Origin: Bradyrhizobium viridifuturi
GTDB taxonomy: Bacteria; Pseudomonadota; Alphaproteobacteria; Rhizobiales; Xanthobacteraceae
DNA length: 64,000 bases
Assembly: GCF_001238275.1 (NCBI RefSeq)
Contig: NZ_LGTB01000001.1
Coordinates: 186,001-250,000 of the forward strand
Reading direction: 5' to 3'
Under the pieces are notes generated by a model that worked only from the letters and a program-made list of their open reading frames with translations, searched no databases and had not been told where the DNA came from. Shown piece after piece: positions 17,819 to 27,100 of this stretch; the stretch's first letter is position 1, and every line of letters starts with the position of its first letter. The translations under genes and the position numbers were made by a program.

Positions 17819-17974
17819 ATGCAGAAGATTCTTTACGTGGGGCTCGACGTTCACGAAGTCAGCATTTCGGTAACGGTGGCCGAAGACGGACGCGAAGGAG
17901 CGGTCAATTTCATCGGAGCGGTACCAAACACGCCGGCGGCGCCGCATGTCGGGTTGGTACGCGAGCTTTTTTAG
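17819..17974 (+). pseudogene. IS110-family transposase, N-terminal 51 residues only
   Basis: The frame begins MQKILYVGLDVHEVSIS, then VAEDGREGAVNFIGAVPNTP, the start of IS110-type DEDD transposases. The first catalytic Asp is in GLDVH. It ends at TAG at 17972 and the remaining 250 or more residues are absent. Confidence 0.75.
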
Positions 17975-18389
17975 AGAACGACCGCGCGACACGGTCGCTG
18001 GTGTGCAGGCGGCTTCCGGAAAATTGGCACGAACCAAGTAGAGATCACCCGTCATCGTCCCATCCTTGGCGACAAGTCGCGTCAGGAGCAAGATTTGTCG
18101 GCTGCCGCTCTCGAAACAAGGCATAGCTTCGACATTGGCCGCGTCGACGACCTCGGGAACGCGGTGTTCGATGCCGGCGGCGAGGCCATCCAGATGCCGG
18201 GTGCCCACGTTCGCGGCAACCTCGCGTTCGCGACGCGGCGGGGATGGCTCGTCGAGGTGTCTTGGACCTTTACATGCCCTTTCAGCTCGTTACGATCCGG
18301 GATGCCCGCCAACGGATCCTGAGCCAATGATTGGCTGGAAGTTGGGGCGAGCCCGGCCGACCGATTGCTAACGCGGGAGGACCGTCGCG

Positions 18390-19976
18390 GTGAGTGAGAC
18401 CGAAGGGCAGCGGCTTGCCCTCCAGACAATTGCAAAAGCTGGCCAGATCGTCGCCGCCCAGATTAGCTTCGACGGGGTCGCGACGGCGCTCCTCAACGCC
18501 TCTCTCGAACTCTCCGGCGCGGCGCGAGGCGCGGTCGTTCTCGCGACCAAGGGCGATCTGACGCTGAGCGAGAACGCTTTCGAACCGGGGCTTCCGTTAG
18601 TCTCCAAGCTGAAGCCCGACGGCACATTGACCGATTTGTCCATGGAAGTGATGCGTGCGGTCGTGGAGACCCGAGCCCCGCACGTGCGGGCGGTCCAATC
18701 GGGATCGTCCGCCACCGTTCTATGCACGCCGGTGATGTCCGGAACCGCGCTTAAGGGGCTCACTTATCTTGAATTCGACAGCAGTCGGCACGAAGCGACG
18801 CCCGCCGCTGCCGCGGCTGTCACGTTGCTCGCGTCACAGACCGCGCTGACTCTTGATGCACTCGGGGAATTCGGATCTCAGCGCGAGGAGCCCGTCTGGA
18901 GGAGCAGAAGCCGATCGACGGGCAGCATCGCCACCTTCCGCTGGAACCCCGCGACCAGGCTGGCCACGGGGTCTCCGGAATACTACGAGATGCTCGGCTT
19001 CGATCCCGAGAGCGGTCCTATCGACTTCGTCTCGATGGCGAGCCGGGTCCATCCGGCCGACTATCCCACTGCTCAAGCGGTCGTGGATGATATCGTGAGA
19101 CGTCGTGCTCCGCTCAGGATAGAATTCCGGATCATCCTGCCATCGGGCGACGTCCGGCAACTTCTGTGGTCTGGTCAATTCGATCTGACGAACCCGGTCT
19201 TGCCGGAACTGGTCGGCGTCGTCATGGACATCACCGAACTAAGGGCCGCAGACGATCTGCTGCGCGCGGCTCAGGAGGACGCCGACCGCCAGCTGCGCCT
19301 CGCCTGGCTTGGAGAAATGGCAGGATCCATCATTCACGAGGTGAACCAGCCGCTCGGCGCCATCGTTTCCAGCGCGGGTGCCGCGGCGCACTGGCTCGAA
19401 CGGGACCGGCCTGATATCGAGGCCGCTATCAAGTCGATCCAGCGGATCTGCGAAATAGCGCATAGGGCAGGGCGCACCGTTTCCGACATGCGGGCGCTCA
19501 CGTCGAAATCCTCGACGGAGATCGTCGACCGGTCCATGAACTCGATTCTAGGCGAGGCTCTGCAGATGTCGTCGGCCTTGCTCAATCGCTCGAACATCCG
19601 AACCGCTACAGCGTTCGATCCCAATCGTCCCGTGGTGAGCGTTAACCCAGCCCAACTTCTGCAGGTGATGCTGAACCTCATCCACAACGCTGTCGACAGC
19701 ATGCGCGAGGTGAGCGACAGGCAGAGGATCTTGAGCACTCGGACGCGGGCCGATGACGGCGTAGTGGTCGTCGAAATCGCTGACAACGGCGTCGGATTGC
19801 CCAGCGGCGACACCGGCCGCCTCTTCGATCCGCTATACACGACGAAAACGGCCGGAATGGGCCTCGGTCTTTCGATCTGTCGTCGCGTGGTTCTTGCGTA
19901 CGGCGGCACCATCGCCGCGCGTCCCAATGCTGATTTCGGCGCCACCTTCGTCGTCCGTCTTCCGCAAGCGGAATGA
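18390..19976 (+). CDS. Sensor histidine kinase with GAF-like and PAS domains
   Basis: A 528-residue soluble protein. Residues 5-160 are a degenerate GAF domain, 175-295 a PAS_3 domain, 305-375 the dimerisation/phosphoacceptor helix with HEVNQPLGAI, and 410-526 the ATPase. The ATPase has N-box NLIHNAVDS, G1 DNGVGLP and G2 GMGLGLSICRR. The kinase motifs are complete. In rhizobia this GAF-PAS-kinase arrangement is often the C-terminal end of very large Ser/Thr-kinase/AAA/histidine-kinase proteins. So this could be a detached piece that uses a GTG with a GGGAGG site. No response regulator is adjacent. Confidence 0.85.
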   Translation: MSETEGQRLALQTIAKAGQIVAAQISFDGVATALLNASLELSGAARGAVVLATKGDLTLSENAFEPGLPLVSKLKPDGTLTDLSMEVMRAVVETRAPHVRAVQSGSSATVLCTPVMSGTALKGLTYLEFDSSRHEATPAAAAAVTLLASQTALTLDALGEFGSQREEPVWRSRSRSTGSIATFRWNPATRLATGSPEYYEMLGFDPESGPIDFVSMASRVHPADYPTAQAVVDDIVRRRAPLRIEFRIILPSGDVRQLLWSGQFDLTNPVLPELVGVVMDITELRAADDLLRAAQEDADRQLRLAWLGEMAGSIIHEVNQPLGAIVSSAGAAAHWLERDRPDIEAAIKSIQRICEIAHRAGRTVSDMRALTSKSSTEIVDRSMNSILGEALQMSSALLNRSNIRTATAFDPNRPVVSVNPAQLLQVMLNLIHNAVDSMREVSDRQRILSTRTRADDGVVVVEIADNGVGLPSGDTGRLFDPLYTTKTAGMGLGLSICRRVVLAYGGTIAARPNADFGATFVVRLPQAE

Positions 19977-20391
19977 GCGGAGCCGCCAGCGCGCGACCGG
20001 GCCGAGTGTTACGCGAAAGTCACGTGCTACGGCGTTGCTTTGCCAGGCTGGCGTTCTCAAGAAAATCGGGGAAAGAAATCCTGCGCCCGTTGCGATTGGC
20101 TTGCGAACGCGTGACCTTCCCAAGGTGCGCACCATTGCCACCCATCTGGCCGTGGCGAGTGATGGCATCTTGCGCCAGGAGGGACGGGACACGCTATCGC
20201 CTGTGCAAGTTTGATCGATGCTGGAGTCCATTGCGCGCGCCCACTTGGCGAAGCCCGATCGGCTCGCACCGCTCAAGGGCTGATCGCCTCAGAAAGACGC
20301 TGAGGCTGAGGCCCGCCGGCAGCAATGTGGATGCTGGTTTCTTGTCGCTAAGCTTGCTTGTCTTTTGGCCTTCGCGACCGACGGCATGATC
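19977..20391. other. No gene recognised
   Basis: About 415 bases between the kinase and the convergent dehydrogenase-like gene. Frames on both strands show no family resemblance; possibly eroded sequence. Confidence 0.4.
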
Positions 20392-21531
20392 TTATGGTGT
20401 TAACTCGCCGCCCACCAATAGCTTCCCAGCTTTTGAATAATTGCGATGTTGCATGAGATTATGCTGTGCGGCGACATGGACGTCGCGTATGCGACGTTCT
20501 AACGGCGAGCCACCGTACAGAGCGGCGCTTCCCGCGAGCGCGAAACACTCGTCGACAACGTTCACACATGTGCGGACCGTCCAGATCGCAGCCTGACTTC
20601 CCTCGACGAGCAGTACGTTCGTCCCGAGTTGTCGAGCTTGTGCATGTCGCCAGTGACTCTCAGTTTGCTCTAGCAGCAGCGCTCTTGCCGCCCGCAAAGC
20701 GCCATGCAGATGGCCGAGATCGGTTTGAAAGGCTTCCGTATCTCGCATCGGAGCATCCGCGCGCTCCTGCCGACGACCGGAAACGGCAATTGCGAGGAGA
20801 TCGTCCAGTGCGCCCTCCGCAATGCCCAGCGACACGGCTCCGTGCAGAAGAGCAATAATCTGTGGTACGCCTCCATATAGAGGACCATCAGCCCAACGTT
20901 CCTGCGCTTTCATATCGAAGAAGCTTTCATTGGGCGCGACAGTGCTGTCGAGAGTGATATGGTGGCTTCCGCTCCCCTTCAGACCAGGCGCACGCCAGGT
21001 CTGCGCGATCGTCCACTTCGACGCGGGCGCGATCACGACGACGTCTCTTGCTTTTCCGAACTCGTCGTCTTCGCTTTCAATCAGCTTGCAGAATCCCAAC
21101 ATCCAGTCGGCGTGCTGACACCCGCTCGCGAAGGGCCATCTTCCACTCGCGCGCCAGCCATTGCCGTCGCTTTCGACACGGCCAAGTACCTGGGTCGAGC
21201 CAGCGATGATTGTGTTGACGCGATTGCGATAGATCCGTTCAAAAATACTGCGAGGAAGCATGGTGGCGAACAACGCGGAACCAGCTCCGATCATGGCGGT
21301 CCAGCCTACCGAAGCATCAATCCTGCTGAGCGAACGAATTGCGTTGACAATCTGCGGTAACTCCAGCTCGAGTCCACCATATTCCCGTGGTACAAACATC
21401 CGAAAAATTCCTGCGGATTTCATGGCATCTATGACCGCCGCAGATAATCTGTAATTCTCGTCTGCTTCGTTGGCATGGCTCGATGCCAGAGATTTCAAGT
21501 CGCGGATGGCCTGCGTGATTTCGTTTTCCAT
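20392..21531 (-). CDS. Acyl-CoA-dehydrogenase-fold flavin monooxygenase-like protein
   Basis: 379 residues from ATG 21531, which has an AGGAAAGC site; a GTG at 21555 is an alternative. The fold is acyl-CoA dehydrogenase: the helical N-domain contains RMFVPREYGGLELEL and SRIDASVGW, followed by a middle beta-domain and a C-terminal helical domain ending HVAAQHNLMQHRNY. This C-terminal type is typical of two-component flavin monooxygenases (DszC, HpaB/HsaA-like) rather than beta-oxidation enzymes. No reductase partner or catalytic base typical of true dehydrogenases is seen. The substrate is unknown. It lies in the island, and its codon use is more AT-rich than the core. Confidence 0.8.
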   Translation of the reverse strand: MENEITQAIRDLKSLASSHANEADENYRLSAAVIDAMKSAGIFRMFVPREYGGLELELPQIVNAIRSLSRIDASVGWTAMIGAGSALFATMLPRSIFERIYRNRVNTIIAGSTQVLGRVESDGNGWRASGRWPFASGCQHADWMLGFCKLIESEDDEFGKARDVVVIAPASKWTIAQTWRAPGLKGSGSHHITLDSTVAPNESFFDMKAQERWADGPLYGGVPQIIALLHGAVSLGIAEGALDDLLAIAVSGRRQERADAPMRDTEAFQTDLGHLHGALRAARALLLEQTESHWRHAQARQLGTNVLLVEGSQAAIWTVRTCVNVVDECFALAGSAALYGGSPLERRIRDVHVAAQHNLMQHRNYSKAGKLLVGGELTP

Positions 21532-21843
21532 GCTTTCCTGTAGATTTGTCGTCACTTCGCATACAAAGTTCGCGCGCGGTGCCTGTGGTGTTACAGCTTC
21601 ACGCGGATGTGCAGCTACGTGAAATCGAGCGAAACTTTCTGCGAAGAGAAGCCAAGCGACTTGCGCCGATCAGTACCCCTCAATTTAATGTCCGTCCGGA
21701 GCGCATCTGCAGGGGATTGACGACGAGAGTGAGTTGTACGCTTCGGGCGTCGTCAACTGCAAATTCTTCGCGACCGACCAGTCGCTCCTCGATGCAGCGG
21801 CGGGTTGGGATTGAACGCCACGATTCACTTCCTCAATCGGTGA

Positions 21844-22149
21844 CGCCTTGCAGAGTTGTCAGGCCACGGCTCGGCCGCGAGCGTCGAGCGCGCGACCATC
21901 CTGGTTGGTCCGGCCTTGATTCTCACGTCGGTCGTCTTGTCCTGCGGGCTGATCGTAATGTTGTTCTCAGGTCTGCCGGAAGCACGGATGTTCGGCTGGC
22001 TCAGCACCTTTGCAATGGTCCTCGCACTGATCGCCGACTTGAACCATTTTGCGCCCCACGATCACGTTCCTTCGGTTAGTATTCGAACGGGTTCGCCTAG
22101 CCCGTCCGACCTTCCATCCGAGCGTCGTATATCGATTTGTAAGACATAG
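21844..22149 (+). pseudogene. RND/MMPL transporter C-terminal scrap
   Basis: The frame reads VERATILVGPALILTSVVLSCG and LPEARMFGWLSTFAMVLALIADL. These are the last transmembrane helices of RND/MMPL-type exporters. There is no start codon context and the frame is closed just upstream, so only this fragment survives. Confidence 0.65.
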
Positions 22150-22620
22150 AAAACTGGTGCGCCCGACAAGATGATCAACAACAGGCGACGTCAGGAGGTA
22201 AACCTATAGGAAAGAGCGCTCGCGCCGATACCGTCGTCGGATCGTCGAAGTTTGAATCCGGACTCCAAACCAGCTGTTCCAGAATAGGGGAGGGGATGGG
22301 TGAGTCTTGAGCCAGCGTATCGGCTCGCTGTTCTCGCACGTCATGGCTGACGATCTGCATGTCGTCCACGAATGCCGAAAGGGGACGGCTCTTAATCAGC
22401 GGCTTGGTCCGAGCGTCCCGAATCGACGACGGTCACGCCGCGAGCACCCAATCCCCCTAGAGCAGCGCCGGACCAATATGTTCCGCGATGCAAACGCGCT
22501 CCTGAACAAAGCGACGACTTTGTTTTCATTCTGACAACGGGAATTTTTGCTATGATTTCAATGGACCAAAACCACTAAAAATGGCGGAGCGGCTACTGTA
22601 AGCACTGAACTATTTTGAGC
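22150..22620. other. No gene recognised
   Basis: About 470 bases of apparently eroded sequence ending at attachment copy 3. Confidence 0.4.
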
Positions 22621-22664
22621 CTTCCAAACTGAATACGAGGGTTCGATTCCCTTCACCTGGTCCA
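22621..22664. repeat. Attachment-site copy 3 (diverged tRNA-Gly 3' end)
   Basis: Matches 12630-12673 except for three substitutions, one after CTTCCAA and two in the acceptor region. Similarity also continues past CCA (GTATTTTCAA versus GTGTTTTCAA after the true tRNA), which copy 2 lacks. This makes it the likely original right boundary of the island. Confidence 0.8.
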
Positions 22665-22878
22665 GTATTTTCAATCACTTGCGGCACGGTCTCGGCTCCG
22701 TTCGGGTAAAGGTGCTGCTGCTCCCTCGGACAGAATCCGCGCATTGGTTCGCGCTGCGCGGCGCTTCCAGATCGCGCCGAGTGCCTGGCGGGGAGCGCCG
22801 CAACGGCGTGCGGCCTCCTTATTGAACTCGGCCCAGGATAGCGGCGACCAATCTGTCGGTAGACCGGAGGACCGTGAC

Positions 22879-23028
22879 ATGCCCGACTGGATTCTCGCGC
22901 CGATCTGTGTGGCCGCGCTGGGCGGCTTTATCTGGTTCGCGTTTCGACAGGGGTTCAGGGTCAAGCCCGACGAGAACAACCGCGACCATCCGACCTTGCC
23001 CCTTGGGCCGGACGGGTCGTGGCGCTAA
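22879..23028 (+). CDS. 49-residue single-span membrane protein
   Basis: A CGGAGG site lies 8 bases before ATG. The peptide (MPDWILAPICVAALGGFIWF...) has one transmembrane helix followed by a charged tail with DENNRDHPTLPLGPDG. Composition and start signal suggest a real gene. No function is known. Confidence 0.55.
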   Translation: MPDWILAPICVAALGGFIWFAFRQGFRVKPDENNRDHPTLPLGPDGSWR

Positions 23029-23296
23029 GGGCAGCATCGCGCGAGCGGCGCTTCCGGCGCCAGGATTAGGTATCAATGACGCCCTTTGCGGTCGGCGATC
23101 CCTACACCCTTTGGAGTATGCCGATCGTCACGTGAACTTTCTGCCCCGATGTGTAAGCCTAGTCGCTACCGGGATTTTGCAATTCCTTCCTGGGGCTAGG
23201 GCCGACGCCGTTCGCATGCATTTTAAGCGGCTGGTGTTGCGCTGATCTGAACCACCGCCCCGTCGCACCATCCCGCTCCCGCACGCGGAGGCGGCC

Positions 23297-23386
23297 ATGA
23301 AGCGAATACCGACGAGCGAAGCGATCATCACCGTCGTCCTGCTGGTGATGTTCGCGCTCGTGATCTGGTATGGCGCCATGCCCTGA
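23297..23386 (+). CDS. 29-residue membrane peptide
   Basis: The peptide begins MKRIPTSEAIITVVLL and is a single hydrophobic helix ending WYGAMP. GGAG/GAGG lies just upstream. It is a plausible small membrane protein next to the convergent pyruvate kinase gene; the length makes chance possible. Confidence 0.4.
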   Translation: MKRIPTSEAIITVVLLVMFALVIWYGAMP

Positions 23387-23404
23387 GCCTCGGGCGCCGC
23401 CCCG

Positions 23405-24820
23405 TCAGGGGAGCGAAACCACTCGCAGATTGTTGGTGCTTCCCGCTTGCCCGAAGGGAATGCCGGCGACGACGACCAGCAGGTCGCGGCTTGATGCAAA
23501 CTGCTCTGCATGCGCGAGGGCCGTCGCGCGCTCGACCATCTCTTCATAGCTTCCGACATCGTCGGAAAGGACGCTGTGGGCGCCCCACAGCAGGCAGAGG
23601 CGGCGCGACACTTCGCGGCTCGGGGTGATGGCGAGGATCGGCAGGCTCGGCCGCTTGCGTGCGACGCGCGCGGCGGTGGTGCCGCTCGACGTGTAGGCCA
23701 CGATCGCCGCGGCGTGAATCACGGAGGCGAGGTCGGCAGCGGCCGTGGCGACGGCATGCGGCGGCGTCTGCTCCTCGCCGGGCTGGGTCGCCTCGACGAT
23801 CGAGCGGTACATCTTGTGCTGCTCCGTGCTGCGGATGATGCGATCCATCATCTCGACGGCCTCGCGCGGATAGCGGCCCGTCGCGGATTCTGCCGACAGC
23901 ATCACGGCATCTGCGCCATCGTAGATCGCGGTCGCAACGTCGGAGACTTCCGCGCGTGTCGGTGTCGGCGCGGCGACCATGGAGTCCAACATTTGCGTGG
24001 CGACGATCACCGGCTTCACCGCGAGGCGGCACGCCCGCACCAGCTCCTTCTGACGCCCCGGCACGTCCTCATCCGGAATTTCGACGCCGAGGTCGCCGCG
24101 CGCGACCATGATGGCGTCGCACAGCTGGATGATGTCGTCGATCCGCTCGAGCGCCGCCGGCTTCTCGATCTTGGCCATCAGGCCGGCGCGGTCGCCGACG
24201 AGGGCTCTCGCCTCGATGATATCGGACGGCTTTTGCACGAACGACAAGGCGACCCAATCGACGCCGAGCTTCAGCCCGAACTCCAGATCGAGGCGGTCCT
24301 TGGTGGTGAGCGGCGAAAGATCGAGTACCGTCCCCGGCAGGTTGACGCCCTTGTGGTTCGAGATCGTGCCACCGACGATCACCTTGGCTTCGATGAAATC
24401 GTCACCGAGCCCGGCGACGCGAACCCGCACCCGGCCGTCGTCGATCAGAAGGTCGTGGCCGGGGGCCACTGCCGCGAAGATTTCCCGATGCGGGAGCGGA
24501 ATCGCGGTTCGGTCGCCTTCCGATCCGGACAGCACAAACCGGATGGTCTCTCCGGCCGCCACGGTAATCTTGCCGTCGCGCAAGGTCCCGACGCGGATCT
24601 TCGGGCCCTGCAGATCCATCAGAATGCCGATCGGACGGCCGACGTCCTGTTCCAGTCTTCGGATCGCGGCGTGGACGGTCGCGTGGTCGGTCTGGGTTCC
24701 GTGGCTGAAGTTCAGGCGAAACGTATCGACGCCCGCCAGCAGCAGCGCCTTGAGCATCTCGGGGGAACTGCTCGCAGGGCCGACGGTTGCGACGATCTTG
24801 GCCCGTCGATGACGACGCAT
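23405..24820 (-). CDS. pyk: Pyruvate kinase
   Basis: 471 residues starting MRRHRRAKIVATVGPAS. Characteristic blocks are FRLNFSHG (substrate-binding Arg/Asn), ILMDLQGPKIR, the active-site lysine in GLMAKIEKP, MVARGDLGVEIP (metal Glu/Asp region), VIVATQMLDSM and ADAVMLSAESATG. The C-terminal regulatory domain is present. It converts phosphoenolpyruvate and ADP to pyruvate and ATP. Its position with gcl-hyi-glxR resembles glycerate-pathway clusters where a second pyruvate kinase drains glycerate-derived carbon, so it may be a pathway-specific isozyme. Confidence 0.95.
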   Translation of the reverse strand: MRRHRRAKIVATVGPASSSPEMLKALLLAGVDTFRLNFSHGTQTDHATVHAAIRRLEQDVGRPIGILMDLQGPKIRVGTLRDGKITVAAGETIRFVLSGSEGDRTAIPLPHREIFAAVAPGHDLLIDDGRVRVRVAGLGDDFIEAKVIVGGTISNHKGVNLPGTVLDLSPLTTKDRLDLEFGLKLGVDWVALSFVQKPSDIIEARALVGDRAGLMAKIEKPAALERIDDIIQLCDAIMVARGDLGVEIPDEDVPGRQKELVRACRLAVKPVIVATQMLDSMVAAPTPTRAEVSDVATAIYDGADAVMLSAESATGRYPREAVEMMDRIIRSTEQHKMYRSIVEATQPGEEQTPPHAVATAAADLASVIHAAAIVAYTSSGTTAARVARKRPSLPILAITPSREVSRRLCLLWGAHSVLSDDVGSYEEMVERATALAHAEQFASSRDLLVVVAGIPFGQAGSTNNLRVVSLP

Positions 24821-24885
24821 GGGTCACCTCATTGCTGGTTTGCCGGCTGCAACCAATCGTGAGGCTCCGGCCGATAAGTCTCGTA

Positions 24886-26247
24886 TTATGGCGTCTTCTT
24901 GAGACCTTCGTAAGACGCCGGTGCCTCCAATAGATCATTTTCGCCGAGGGCCGGCTTTGCGCGGGCGATTGCAACGCCAGCCGTCCGTTCGCTGCCGAGA
25001 ATGAACGCGCGCCGCATCGGCTTGATCACCAGCAACGCCGTGAGGGCTGCGGTGGCATTGAGCGCCACCGCGACGATGAACACGGCCTGCCAGCCGAATT
25101 GCGAGGAGATGATGCTCGCGAGCGGGACGAGCAGCGCCGCGGTGCCCTTCGCGGTGTAGAGCATGCCGTTGTTGGTGGTTGCGTATTTGGCGCCGAAGGT
25201 GTCGCCCGACGTCGCCGGGAACAGGCTGTAGATTTCGCCGAACACGCCGAAATAGATCGCCGTGGCGAGCACGAAGACCACCGGAATGTGACCGTAGACG
25301 GACAGCGTCAGCAGCATCAGCGCCGCCGTCGCGAACGCAATGAACATCGTGTGCTCGCGGCCGATCGTGTCGGAGATCCAGCCGAAGAACGGGCGGCCGA
25401 AACCGTCGAGGACACGATCGAGCGAGATGGCAAAGGTCAGCGCCGCCATCTGGAAGCCCGCGAGCGTAACCGGCGTATCCGCGATCTTGAAGTCATGGGC
25501 GATCGGCCCGATCTGCGCGGCAGTCATCAGTCCGCCGGAAGCCACCATGACGAACACCAGGTACATGACCCAGAAGACCGGGGTGCGCAGCACCTGGGGC
25601 GGCGTGTAGTTGATCGCGCTCTGCGGCAGGTTGAGCCGCTTCTTCCTGGGAGCCTCGACGCCTTCAGGCGGACGGACGAACCAGGCCAGCAGCAGAACCG
25701 TGAGGCCTTGCCCGATTCCGAACGTCAGGAAGGTGCTCTGGTAGCCGCTGGCGGCGATCATGTTGGCAATCGGTACGACGGTGAGGGCCGCGCCCGCGCC
25801 AAATCCGGCGGCGGTCGCGCCTGCGGCGAGGCCACGCCGATCCGGAAACCATTTCAGCGCGTTGCCGACGCAGGTGCCGTAGACGGCGCCTGCGCCGATG
25901 CCCGCGACAATGGCCGCGGCATAGAGCATGACGAGAGATGCGGCGAATGCGTTCAGCACCCAGGCCAATCCGATCATCAGCCCGCCGAACATGATGACGA
26001 TGCGGGGACCGTATTTGTCGACGAACCATGCCTCCACCGGCACCAGCCAGGTCTCGGTCATCACGAAGATCGTGAAGGCGAGCTGGATGGCTGGACGGCC
26101 CCAGTGAAACTGCGCGTCGATCGGATCAACGAACAGCGTCCACCCGTATTGCAGGTTGGCGATCATCGCCATGCAGACGATGCCGATCGCAAGCTGCAGC
26201 CAACGGAAGCCGCCGGGCGACGTTGCCGGTTTCGTGCTGGAGATCAT
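24886..26247 (-). CDS. MFS transporter, oxalate/formate antiporter (OxlT)-like
   Basis: A 453-residue MFS protein with twelve predicted helices. The N-terminal half has WTLFVDPID, VDKYGPRIV and a glycine-rich GIGAGAVYGTCVGNALKWFPDRRGLAAG segment, a hallmark of the OxlT/formate branch. ATG 26247 was chosen because GGGAG lies 5 bases upstream. In a region that may generate oxamate or oxalate, an organic-acid exchanger is a sensible fit, but the substrate is inferred. Confidence 0.85.
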   Translation of the reverse strand: MISSTKPATSPGGFRWLQLAIGIVCMAMIANLQYGWTLFVDPIDAQFHWGRPAIQLAFTIFVMTETWLVPVEAWFVDKYGPRIVIMFGGLMIGLAWVLNAFAASLVMLYAAAIVAGIGAGAVYGTCVGNALKWFPDRRGLAAGATAAGFGAGAALTVVPIANMIAASGYQSTFLTFGIGQGLTVLLLAWFVRPPEGVEAPRKKRLNLPQSAINYTPPQVLRTPVFWVMYLVFVMVASGGLMTAAQIGPIAHDFKIADTPVTLAGFQMAALTFAISLDRVLDGFGRPFFGWISDTIGREHTMFIAFATAALMLLTLSVYGHIPVVFVLATAIYFGVFGEIYSLFPATSGDTFGAKYATTNNGMLYTAKGTAALLVPLASIISSQFGWQAVFIVAVALNATAALTALLVIKPMRRAFILGSERTAGVAIARAKPALGENDLLEAPASYEGLKKTP

Positions 26248-26308
26248 GTGCGCTCCCAAAGCAGGTGTGGTCGTTTGGTCCGGCGTCGGGCCGTCGTCCT
26301 GCCGCCGC

Positions 26309-27100
26309 CTACTGACGAAATTCGTTGGTCAGCTCGCCGATCCCGTCGATCGCGACGGTGACCGTATTGACCGGCTCCTTCATCACCCCGACACCGATCG
26401 AGGTCCCGCAGCAGATGAGATCGCCCGGCAACAGCGTCATGTCGTGCGAGATCTTGCTGACCAGCGCCTGTGCGCTGAAGATCATGTCCGCGATCGGATA
26501 GTTCTGACGCTCCACGCCGTTGAGGATGGTGCGCACCACGAGGCGCGCGGGGTCGAGGCCCGAGGCGATGACGGGGCCGAAGGGGCCATATCCGTCGAAG
26601 CCCTTCGCGCGCGCCCATTGCGGGAAGGTCGGGTCGCGATTGAGGATGTCCGCTGCGGTGACGTCGTTGGTGCAGGTGTAACCGAAGATGAAGGCGTCGG
26701 CCTGTTCGGGGGTGACCGCCGTGCAGCGCTTGCCGATGACGATGCCGAGCTCGCCTTCGTAGGTCGTCTTGCCATCGTAGCCCGCCGGGCGCGTGATCAC
26801 GGCGCCGGGCTCGGTCACGCTGGTCACAGCTTTCAGCAGGTACAACGGTTCGGGCGGCTCAGGTGATTTCAGCTTCGCCGCAAGGGCGTGAAAATTGTTC
26901 CAGAGCGCGATGACCTTGCTTGGTTGGGCCGGTGCCAGCAGTTCGACATCGTCGAGCGCCAACGTCTGTCCGGTCGGTCGTGTGTCGCCGAACATCTCCC
27001 CTGTGTGCACGGAGATGCCGGACGGGGTGAGGTGCCCGAAGCCGATTTCGGTATCGTGGCGGAAGCGGACCCAGCGCGTCACATTGGCCATCGCGATCAC
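26309..27100 (-). CDS. Fumarylacetoacetate hydrolase-family protein
   Basis: A 263-residue FAH-fold enzyme. The metal-binding residues are in YEGELGIVIGK (two Glu) and TCTNDVTA (Asp), with the C-terminal GDLICCGTSIGVG loop. Family members hydrolyse, decarboxylate or isomerise beta-dicarbonyl acids, such as acylpyruvases and oxaloacetate decarboxylases. The GTG at 27100 overlaps the previous stop by four bases (GTGA); an ATG at 27091 is possible. It is coupled to the ketopantoate-reductase-like gene. Confidence 0.9.
   Translation of the reverse strand: MIAMANVTRWVRFRHDTEIGFGHLTPSGISVHTGEMFGDTRPTGQTLALDDVELLAPAQPSKVIALWNNFHALAAKLKSPEPPEPLYLLKAVTSVTEPGAVITRPAGYDGKTTYEGELGIVIGKRCTAVTPEQADAFIFGYTCTNDVTAADILNRDPTFPQWARAKGFDGYGPFGPVIASGLDPARLVVRTILNGVERQNYPIADMIFSAQALVSKISHDMTLLPGDLICCGTSIGVGVMKEPVNTVTVAIDGIGELTNEFRQ

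Noticed and set aside
17774..18208. 144-codon minus-strand frame
   Set aside because: It is antisense to the IS110 stub and has no ribosome-binding site or family resemblance.
23510..24862. 450-codon frame antisense to pyruvate kinase
   Set aside because: Shadow of a GC-rich gene; no start signal or family text. Similar shadows lie opposite MFS (25099-26361), gcl (29842-31275) and the GGT-like gene (33448-34923).
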